Assembly (NCBI GenBank): GCA_900498135.1
Contig: LR026961.1
Span: 1,082,386 to 1,146,385 of the forward strand
Direction: 5' to 3'
Length of the DNA stretch: 64,000 nt
From: an uncultured Desulfatiglans sp.
GTDB taxonomy: Bacteria; Desulfobacterota; DSM-4660; Desulfatiglandales; Desulfatiglandaceae
The notes beneath the pieces were generated by a model. That model saw only the letters and a program-made list of their open reading frames with translations. It was not told the DNA's origin and made no database searches. This document shows positions 57,506-64,000 of the stretch, one piece after another (the first letter of the stretch is position 1; each line of letters begins with the position of its first letter). The translations under genes were made by a program, and so were the position numbers.

Positions 57506-59524
57506 TCAATCCTTGGCGGGAGGAAATGTCAAGGTAAAGGTCGTTCCGACGCCTTCCTCACTTTCGAAGGAAATCTCCCCGCCGTAGTCCTTGACGATCC
57601 CTTGAGAAATGGAGAGGCCAAGCCCCATCCCCTGGCCCATCCGTTTGGTCGTGAAGAAAGCGTCGAAAATCCGCCGGCGCAGCGCCTCCGGAACGCCGCT
57701 CCCGGTATCGGAAATGCTTACGGCTGCCTGCCCCTGATCCAGAAACGAGCGGACCCGGATCTTCCTCTCACCGGAAAAGCCGGTCGACTCCCGCTTCTGA
57801 TTGATGGCATCCCGTGCATTGGCAATCAGGTTGAAGATGACCTGCTCCAACCGATTGACATGGCCGTAGATCAGCGGAAGGGTTTCCGTCAGATCCAGTT
57901 CCATCTCGATGTTCTGGATGCTCAACTGCCTTTCGATCATTTCGTAGACATTACGGATCGGCAGGTTGATATCGATTGTTTCGCGGGCGAAATCCGCCTT
58001 GCGGCCGAATTCCCGGAGGCGCTTGATGATGCCCGTCGCGCGGTCGACCTGTTCGCTCACCTCCTTCGCAACGCAGTCGAGATCCTGCTTCGGAACGGTT
58101 TCCCCTTTCTCGAGCATCATCTGGAGGAATTCGCTTCCCATCTTGATCGCGTTCAGCGGCTGGTTCAATTCGTGCGCGATGCCGGCGGACATTTCCCCAA
58201 GCGTGCTCATCTTGCTGGCCTGAATGAGCTGCGCATCCTTTTCGAGCATCTCCGTAATATCGGTGACAGCGACAATCATCACGTCCCGATCCTGGACCTT
58301 GGAGGGCACGGCATGAATATTGACAAAAAAGGGATCTCCGTCCTTTCTAAAATGGCAGACCTTCGAATAGGACCGTTTCACACGACCCTCGGCATCGGGC
58401 CGGAAAAGTGCGTCTTCCCGCTGCCCTTCCCTGCGGCAGGCCAGGGCGGCAAACGAGCGTCCGATCAGTTCTTGGCGCCCGTATCCATAGACCTCCTCGG
58501 CGCTGGGGTTGGCGTCCAGTATATCCAGGGTTTCCCGGTCGAGCACGAAGATAGGGTTGGGCCCGCTCGTGAAAAGGGAGCGGTATTTCTCCTCTGATTC
58601 CTGCAGCCGCTCCTGCGATGCCTTGAGCCGGAAGGTCATGTTCATCAGCGAATCGGCCAACTGCTTGACCTCGTCGCGAGCCCGCCGCTTGTAGACGACA
58701 CAGTCATAACACACCTGAAGCTTTTCAGGGAATTTGGAGGTCGCCTTCTCCATGAATTCGGTCCCGTCGACATACCAGCAGGGGACCTCGATATTGTGAT
58801 GGGCCGGACAGCTGTATTCCCGGCATCGAAGTTGCTCCCAGCACCGCGGACGGCTTCCCAGGTGCGACTTGACATCGAGATTCCCCCGGCTGATTTCGTC
58901 CGCCAGTTGAGTCAACTCCCAGATCGGGCGTGTGATGTACTTGGAGAGCCACCGGCTGACCAGGAAAAAAATCACCACGATAGAAGAGAGAATCCCGAGA
59001 TAGGTCATCCGCAGATTGGCGATGACACCGTCTATGTAATGTTTGTCGAGACCCACATGAACTGCACCGATCTCGTAGATGCCCTCGAGGATCGGGACCC
59101 CGATGTCATAGGCGCTCATGCCCTCCAGATTCAGGAGGCGGATGGTGTAATTCTCGCCGGCCTTCACGACATTCGCGCCGGCAAGACCGTCCGGAAAGGG
59201 ACGGATGAAATTGTGGGCGATGACGTTATGCCCATCATCGAGGATGAAGATATAGGCGATCAGCTGCTTGCGCTCTTCAAGCCTTGCCGCATCGAAAAGA
59301 AGGCTGATGAGGTTGGGATAATCTTCCGTCAGGATATAGCTCCGGCCCGTATCGGCGACGGCCCTCGCAATAGCGATGCCTCTCTGCCGGAGTTCTTCGG
59401 TCATGCTCGATACCAGGACCGTCCGCGTCACCAGGGCGCTGCCAAAACTCATCATCAAGATGATGGCAAGGATCGAATAGAGGATCTTGTTCTTGAGGCT
59501 GATATTTTCGAATCGCTCCATCAT
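57506..59524 (-). CDS. membrane histidine kinase with HAMP, two-CW and PAS domains
   Basis: 672 residues from ATG at 59524, overlapping the stop of the binding-protein gene by ATGA. TM1 about 17-38, periplasmic sensor 40-172, TM2 173-194, HAMP 195-220, then a six-cysteine region: C228 and C249 each before W, with C234, C239, C272 and C275 (two-CW pattern). PAS about 308-425, HisKA with H451 in AGIAHELNQPLNAIKMGSE, N-box NLIANARDAI, G-box DTGSGVP and MGLGLS. The cysteine cluster could hold a metal or respond to redox. The kinase core is nearly identical around H451 to that of the RND-kinase next door. Confidence 0.92.
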   Translation of the reverse strand: MMERFENISLKNKILYSILAIILMMSFGSALVTRTVLVSSMTEELRQRGIAIARAVADTGRSYILTEDYPNLISLLFDAARLEERKQLIAYIFILDDGHNVIAHNFIRPFPDGLAGANVVKAGENYTIRLLNLEGMSAYDIGVPILEGIYEIGAVHVGLDKHYIDGVIANLRMTYLGILSSIVVIFFLVSRWLSKYITRPIWELTQLADEISRGNLDVKSHLGSRPRCWEQLRCREYSCPAHHNIEVPCWYVDGTEFMEKATSKFPEKLQVCYDCVVYKRRARDEVKQLADSLMNMTFRLKASQERLQESEEKYRSLFTSGPNPIFVLDRETLDILDANPSAEEVYGYGRQELIGRSFAALACRREGQREDALFRPDAEGRVKRSYSKVCHFRKDGDPFFVNIHAVPSKVQDRDVMIVAVTDITEMLEKDAQLIQASKMSTLGEMSAGIAHELNQPLNAIKMGSEFLQMMLEKGETVPKQDLDCVAKEVSEQVDRATGIIKRLREFGRKADFARETIDINLPIRNVYEMIERQLSIQNIEMELDLTETLPLIYGHVNRLEQVIFNLIANARDAINQKRESTGFSGERKIRVRSFLDQGQAAVSISDTGSGVPEALRRRIFDAFFTTKRMGQGMGLGLSISQGIVKDYGGEISFESEEGVGTTFTLTFPPAKD

Positions 59525-60780
59525 TCTTCCGTTGAATGCCTCTTCACGGGAGGGGGGTTCGCCGACCCGGCAACCTGCCAGTCCGAAATCAGGTAAAAGG
59601 ACTCGTCCTCGATACGGGTGAAGTAGACCTCTTCGAGCGCTTGGTGGTCCGTCGGGCTGAAAGATATCGTGTTCGCGATCCCGATATCCCAGTACCTGAT
59701 CGTCTCGATCGCATCGATGAAAGACTCCCGGTCGACATTCCTGCCCGCCCGCTCCAGGCCCTCGACCAGGACCCTCGCGTTGATGTAACCCTCCAGACTG
59801 ACGAAATTGGGCTTGTCTTCCGGGAAAAATCGGGCGAGACACCGCACATATTCTGCGACACCCGGAAGAAGGGCCTGCATCTCGACCGATTCAGGCGGCG
59901 GAACGACCTGGCTGACCACCACCCCGTTTCCATCCGGGCCAAGGCGCCGGGCAAGTTCATCGGCGCCGACAAACGAGACGTTGTAGAAGAGGGGGTTGAA
60001 TCCAACCGCCCTCGCCTCCCGGATGAACCGGGCGCAAGGCTCGTAGGTGCCGATCATCACGACCGCCTCGGCTGCGCTCTCCCTGATCCTTGCAAGCCCC
60101 TCTTCCACGTCGAGAGTCCCCCGGATATAGGATCCCCGGGCAACGGGCGTCAACCCGTATGCCCGCAGGGCCAGTTCCGTGCCTTTGAGGCCGTCGAAGC
60201 CATAGGCGTCGTACTGATAGAACACGGCGACACGCCGGATGCCCAGATCGGCGACCAGATGCTTCACGGCGGCGGCCGTCTCCTGGTAGTAGGAAGCCCT
60301 CACATTGATGAGGTAACGGTTCACCGGGTCACGCAGCGCATAGGCCCCCGTAAACATGCCCACAAGAGGGATCCGCGCCTTTTCGATCAAAGGCACGATT
60401 TTGACCGTCGTAGGCGTACCGACATAACAGAAAAGCGCGAAAACCCGGTCCTCGATAATCAGCTTCTGGGTGTTGGCAACGCAGCGCGGCGGATCGTAGC
60501 CATCGTCATAAGCGATCAGCTCGATCCGGCGGCCATGCACGCCGCCACGCTCGTTGACAAGATGGAGATACGCGAGCGCGCCGTGCAGTGTCTGGGTGCC
60601 CAGGTAACCCGCATGACCTCCCAGGGCCAGCGAGGAACCCAGGAGGATTCTCGTCTCATCGACCTGGTAAGACGCCGGCTGCCGGTCGGCCACCCCTAAC
60701 GGTGCGTCGCAACCGGCCGCAAACATGAAGATCCCCATAAAAAAGGCCCATCGGAGACAGAACGTGATCGACCGTGCCAT
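59521..60780 (-). CDS. periplasmic binding lipoprotein, Peripla_BP_6 (LivK-like)
   Basis: 419 residues from ATG at 60780 (GGAGGGG upstream). Lipoprotein signal with cysteine in MFAAGCDAP. Type I periplasmic-binding fold: ILLGSSLALGGHAGYLGTQT, DDGYDPPRCVANTQKLI, VFALFCYVGTPTTVKIVPLI, and IRRVAVFYQYDAYGFDGLKG. Related to branched-chain amino acid and urea binding proteins, but no ABC permease or ATPase is next to it. Being first in a cluster with two kinases suggests it presents a ligand to the sensor kinase rather than feeding a transporter. This is inference. Confidence 0.9.
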   Translation of the reverse strand: MARSITFCLRWAFFMGIFMFAAGCDAPLGVADRQPASYQVDETRILLGSSLALGGHAGYLGTQTLHGALAYLHLVNERGGVHGRRIELIAYDDGYDPPRCVANTQKLIIEDRVFALFCYVGTPTTVKIVPLIEKARIPLVGMFTGAYALRDPVNRYLINVRASYYQETAAAVKHLVADLGIRRVAVFYQYDAYGFDGLKGTELALRAYGLTPVARGSYIRGTLDVEEGLARIRESAAEAVVMIGTYEPCARFIREARAVGFNPLFYNVSFVGADELARRLGPDGNGVVVSQVVPPPESVEMQALLPGVAEYVRCLARFFPEDKPNFVSLEGYINARVLVEGLERAGRNVDRESFIDAIETIRYWDIGIANTISFSPTDHQALEEVYFTRIEDESFYLISDWQVAGSANPPPVKRHSTEE

Positions 60781-61728
60781 GACCCCTCCAATGCCTCTCA
60801 CGCCCACTGCGTTTCAATCCTGGGCGCAATCTGCCGCGCGGAGACTCCCCGGCTCCGTTCGGACGCCGCCGTTTGACCGGACCATGCAAACCCAACCTGG
60901 GCTTAACCCGAAAACAGAGTCTCTTCCCTCTAGATGTCCATCGGGGAATGATTTCCCGGCACGAGCCGGTTTCCAAGACAACCCCTGCCGTTCATGCTGC
61001 GCCTCGTTCAGGCATACTCCTCCACCTTCGAGCCGCCCGTGTCAGACCTGGCGAAACCGGCACGCCCATCTGGAAGTCTTTCTCCAGACCGGGGGTGGGA
61101 AGGGGCCCTCTCTTCCCGGCCGGGGGATCTGCCATTTGCGGAATCGTTTGGATAAAAAGCGCATAGTGTTAAATTATAATAAAATTTCGATCGATACTCT
61201 TGACTTTTTTTTCGGGCTCGGATAACAGTGTTACACAGTGAACGGATCGCCATAAACGACTTTCATCCCGGGCCGTTTCCAAACTCCCCCCAGCAGGCCC
61301 TTCCAGGCGGTTCGAGTCTTACCTGTATCATTCTCCTGAATCGGCTTCGTTACACGGATTAAAGGAGCAATGCACAGCGATTCCAATTTTGCTGATAGAT
61401 CTAAAAAGGCCCTTTGAGGGAAGTCTGAGGCGATGCCCATTCCCCATAGCGGATTTCCATGCAAAAGCGGCCTTTTCGCCTGTCTCGCTTTCAACCCACA
61501 GGCGGTTGATTGTTCAGCAGGCTGCAAGCCCCGGCGGTCCAAGGGACTGATCCCTTTGATACCGGGAAAACGACCCATCCCATGGTTTTGGGGTTTTGGT
61601 CGTTCTAGGCAGTTATCTCCCAACTCGCGCTTCTAAACAGCCCCCCTGTGTGATTTTTACAGAGTCTTGCGATTCGGATACAGTACCCCGCAACGTGCAA
61701 CAAACCACTCAACAGGAGGTGACTGATC
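60781..61728 (+). other. 948-bp intergenic region upstream of the hydrogenase genes
   Basis: Divergent promoters for the signalling cluster and the hydrogenase are expected here. Seen: a decayed R1 fragment at 60934-60978, an AT-rich patch at 61163-61190, and TTGACT at 61200 without a convincing -10 box. Reading frames at 61231-61623 (minus) and 61433-61636 (plus) overlap each other and show no family pattern, so neither is called. Confidence 0.6.
60934..60978 (+). repeat. R1 terminal fragment
   Basis: ATGTCCATCGGGGAATGATTTCCCGG followed by GGTTTCCAAGAC aligns with the first 45 bp of R1 (31259 onward). A decayed remainder may extend to about 61100. Confidence 0.5.
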
Positions 61729-62676
61729 ATGGATCAACAGGTTAAACGGGATTTCTACGACAGACTGGCTGCAAGATCGATCTCCCGGCGCGATTTCATG
61801 CGCTACTGCGGGATGCTGACCGCAACCATGGGGCTTTCAGCCTCTTTCGTGCCGAAGGTTGCAGAGGTCTTCGCCGCCCCGAAGCAGAGGCCGCCCGTCG
61901 TCTGGCTCCACTTTGCCGAGTGCACGGGATGCTCGGAGGCGGTTCTGAGATCACAATATCCTTGGATCGACGAACTGCTGATGGAGATCCTTTCCATGGA
62001 ATACCATGAAACGATCATGGCTGCAGCCGGTCATCAGGCCGAAGACAACCTGCAGGCCGCCGTCAAAAAATACGAGGGGCAATTTCTCTGTGTGGTGGAG
62101 GGCGCTGTGGCCACCGCCCACAACGGGGCCTACGGTAAAATCGCAGGCAGGACCTTCCTCGAAATCGCGAACGACGTCTGCCGAAAAGCCGGCGCCGTTA
62201 TTTGCATCGGGACCTGCTCCAGCTTCGGCGGCATCCAGGCGGCCGCCCCGAACCCCGGCGGATACAAGGGTGTCGGCGATGCCTTGGGCATCAAGACCCT
62301 CAACATCCCGGGCTGTCCGCCGAACCCTGTCAATTTCGTCGGAACCGTAGTCAACTACCTCCTGCTCGGCCAGCTTCCGGACCTGGACGAAAAGGGACGT
62401 CCACTTTTCGCCTATGGTCGCACCATCCATGATCAGTGTCCCAGGCGCTCTCATTACGAAAACGACGAGTACGTCGAATCATTCGGATCCCCGGAAGCCA
62501 AGATGGGTTACTGCCTTTACAAGATGGGCTGCAAAGGGCCGGAAACCTACAACAACTGCCCGACTGCAAAGTACAATGCCGGCACCAGCTGGCCGGTGGA
62601 GGCGGGTCATCCCTGTATCGGTTGCAGCGAGCCCGGATTCTGGGACGAAATGGGCCCCTTCTTCGAACCGCTTTGA
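61729..62676 (+). CDS. [NiFe] hydrogenase small subunit, periplasmic type
   Basis: 315 residues, AGGAGGTGAC upstream. Tat signal S-R-R-D-F-M at residues 19-24 followed by a hydrophobic stretch, so the folded heterodimer is exported. Iron-sulfur ligands: C65 and C68 in FAECTGCSE for the proximal cluster, G-T-C-S, G-C-P-P-N-P, and the C-terminal series ending HPCIGCSEPGFWDEM for the medial and distal clusters. This is the group 1 respiratory uptake hydrogenase pattern (HynB/HydA-like). It passes electrons from H2 to periplasmic cytochromes. Confidence 0.95.
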   Translation: MDQQVKRDFYDRLAARSISRRDFMRYCGMLTATMGLSASFVPKVAEVFAAPKQRPPVVWLHFAECTGCSEAVLRSQYPWIDELLMEILSMEYHETIMAAAGHQAEDNLQAAVKKYEGQFLCVVEGAVATAHNGAYGKIAGRTFLEIANDVCRKAGAVICIGTCSSFGGIQAAAPNPGGYKGVGDALGIKTLNIPGCPPNPVNFVGTVVNYLLLGQLPDLDEKGRPLFAYGRTIHDQCPRRSHYENDEYVESFGSPEAKMGYCLYKMGCKGPETYNNCPTAKYNAGTSWPVEAGHPCIGCSEPGFWDEMGPFFEPL

Positions 62677-62780
62677 TATCTCGCGTGGGGTTTCCGGACA
62701 CGCCTCAGGAGTAGTTGAGATGAAAAGAGCCTTTGGTTCTGGCGTGAAAATCGTCCTGACCACGGAATCGGTCATTGGGA

Positions 62781-62800
62781 TCATCCGGAAATGAAGTTTT
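62781..62800 (+). repeat. short R1-like terminal block
   Basis: TCATCCGGAAATGAAGTTTT matches the terminal CATCCGGAAATGA block of R1. Only about 13 bases are shared, so chance cannot be excluded. Confidence 0.3.
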
Positions 62801-62874
62801 GAAAATGACGTCGTTTTCAGGCCGGGATGGAATATCTCCCGCGTTCAACCGCCATTATCTTGAAAGGAGTCGCC

Positions 62875-64000
62875 ATGGCCAAACGAATCACCATCGATCC
62901 TGTCACCCGGATTGAAGGCCACCTGCGGATCGAAGTGGAAGTCGCTGACGGGAAGGTCGTCAATGCCTGGAGTTCCGGGCAGATGTTTAGAGGCATCGAG
63001 ATGATCCTCAAAGGAAGGGACCCGCGGGATGCCCCTCTTTTTACACAACGATCCTGCGGCGTCTGCACCTATGTGCACTATCTCGCCTCCATCCGGGCGA
63101 TCGAAGCGGCCGTAGGCGTCGAGGTCCCTGAAAACGCACGCATCCTCCGGAATCTCCTCCATGGAACCCAGTACCAGCACGACCACATCATTCACTTCTA
63201 TCATCTTCATGCCCTGGATTGGGTCGACATCTTGAGCGCATTGAAAGCCGACCCGCAAAAAACCGCGGCTCTCGCTGAAAACGTGAGCCAGGCACGCTGG
63301 GGGGGGACTGCCTATTTCAAACAAGTCCAGGAGCGCATCAAGACCTTTGTGGAGAGCGGCCAGTTGGGGCCATTCAACAATGCCTATTGGGGGCATTCGG
63401 CCTACGCCCTCCCGCCGGAAGCCAACCTGATGGCGGTCTCTCACTACCTCGAGGCCTTGCGCCTGCAAGCCAAGGCCGCCCAAATGCACGCGATCTTCGG
63501 TGCAAAGAACCCTCATCTGCAATCCCTGGTGGTCGGTGGAATCACCTGCGCCATGGATCTCACTCCAGACCGGATTGCCGAATTCCTCTATCTCTGGAAG
63601 GAGACGCAAGCCTTCGTCAGGAATGTTTATCTTCCGGACATCCTCGCGATTGGATCCTTTTACAAAGATTGGGCTGCGCTGGGAGGCACTTCCAACTTCC
63701 TCGCCTGGGGCGACTTTCCCGAAGGCGAAAAAGAACCCGAGAGCCTCTTCATGCCCCGGGGGGTCGTCATGAACCGCGATATCGCCGCCGTCAGACCGGC
63801 GGAGCAGGAAAAGGTCACCGAGCACATCGCCCACTCCTGGTACGAGGGGAATACCGATCAGCATCCGTATAAAGGACAGACCGCCCCTCAGCATGGCGAC
63901 TACGACCCCGACAACCGCTACTCGTGGATCAAGGCACCGCGTTATGAAGGCGAGCCGTGCGAGGTCGGTCCTTTGGCGAGGATGCTCGTGGCATACGCCA
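62875..64000 (+). CDS. [NiFe] hydrogenase large subunit, N-terminal part
   Basis: 375 codons to the window edge, frame open. ATG at 62875 with AAAGGAG upstream. L1 motif R59-S-C61-G-V-C64-x3-H68 carrying two of the four Ni-Fe ligands; TIDPVTRIEGHLRIEVEV, YQHDHIIHFYHLHALDWVD, and GGITCAMDL are typical of group 1 enzymes. The C-terminal L2 motif (D-P-C-x-x-C) and the cleaved tail lie outside the window. A 198-bp gap separates it from the small subunit gene. Confidence 0.95.
   Translation, partial: MAKRITIDPVTRIEGHLRIEVEVADGKVVNAWSSGQMFRGIEMILKGRDPRDAPLFTQRSCGVCTYVHYLASIRAIEAAVGVEVPENARILRNLLHGTQYQHDHIIHFYHLHALDWVDILSALKADPQKTAALAENVSQARWGGTAYFKQVQERIKTFVESGQLGPFNNAYWGHSAYALPPEANLMAVSHYLEALRLQAKAAQMHAIFGAKNPHLQSLVVGGITCAMDLTPDRIAEFLYLWKETQAFVRNVYLPDILAIGSFYKDWAALGGTSNFLAWGDFPEGEKEPESLFMPRGVVMNRDIAAVRPAEQEKVTEHIAHSWYEGNTDQHPYKGQTAPQHGDYDPDNRYSWIKAPRYEGEPCEVGPLARMLVAYA

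Noticed and set aside
61140-61240. Sigma54 or sigma70 promoter for the hydrogenase operon
   Set aside because: No TGGCAC-N5-TTGC pattern was found, and TTGACT at 61200 has no convincing -10 box at normal spacing.
61231-61636. Overlapping 130- and 67-codon frames upstream of the hydrogenase
   Set aside because: Opposite-strand frames over the same DNA with no recognisable pattern. Could be decayed sequence.

Overview
The window reads as a dense, GC-rich chromosomal segment of a Gram-negative anaerobe, most likely a Desulfobacterota (former Deltaproteobacteria) sulfate-reducer-like organism. The basis is a tgt-yajC-secD-secF block, a Tat-exported periplasmic-type [NiFe] hydrogenase, lipoprotein, SPOR and LPS glycosyltransferase genes, an RpoH-type sigma factor, and histidine kinases with the two-CW cysteine cluster common in this phylum. 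No rRNA, tRNA, CRISPR array, transposase or phage gene was recognised. The genus cannot be fixed from sequence reading alone.

Layout. 1-4120 (minus): alr-argS-SPOR-GNAT with ATGA overlaps, then the start of a tatA/tatB-like gene cut by the window edge. 5009-12816 (plus): a DUF2065 protein, then queA-tgt-yajC-secD-secF, a membrane-anchored TPR protein and a Nudix hydrolase, followed by a cupin and an AAA ATPase. 14137-21203 (minus): one long transcription unit from a good sigma70-like promoter, rplU-rpmA-obgE-proB-proA-nadD-rsfS-M48 protease. 21244-24480 (plus): a small conserved protein, a thioredoxin with a duplicated active site, a YihY-family membrane protein and a MarR/EPS-type regulator. 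24783-27873: a NitT/TauT-like ABC transporter. 28561-30931: an RRM protein, FabH, and a ferritin-like protein on the opposite strand. 32219-36855: ftsH-folP-coaX-LD-carboxypeptidase. 37025-46983: mfd, a SurA-like chaperone, RodZ-like protein, tyrS, rpoH and a TPR lipoprotein. 46986-53475: a LolB-like lipoprotein and five LPS/glycan glycosyltransferases. 53635-60780 (minus): an unusual signalling cluster. 61729-64000: [NiFe] hydrogenase small subunit and the start of the large subunit.

Two things stand out. First, a dispersed family of about 190-bp long-palindrome elements (called R1 here) with near-identical 24-bp terminal inverted repeats and a central 18-bp palindrome occupies many of the larger intergenic gaps. 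Copies occur in both orientations, in head-to-head and tandem arrangements, and show compensatory changes in the central stem. A second hairpin-rich element of about 51 bp (R2) sits inside R1 at the same internal position at two loci. No gene in the window explains their spread. Second, the four-gene cluster at 53635-60780 joins a periplasmic amino-acid-type binding lipoprotein, a two-CW/PAS histidine kinase, an RND/MMPL permease fused to a second histidine kinase, and a response-regulator/STAS protein, with start/stop overlaps or very short gaps at the joints. It looks like a transporter-coupled two-component system whose output is a STAS protein rather than a DNA-binding domain.
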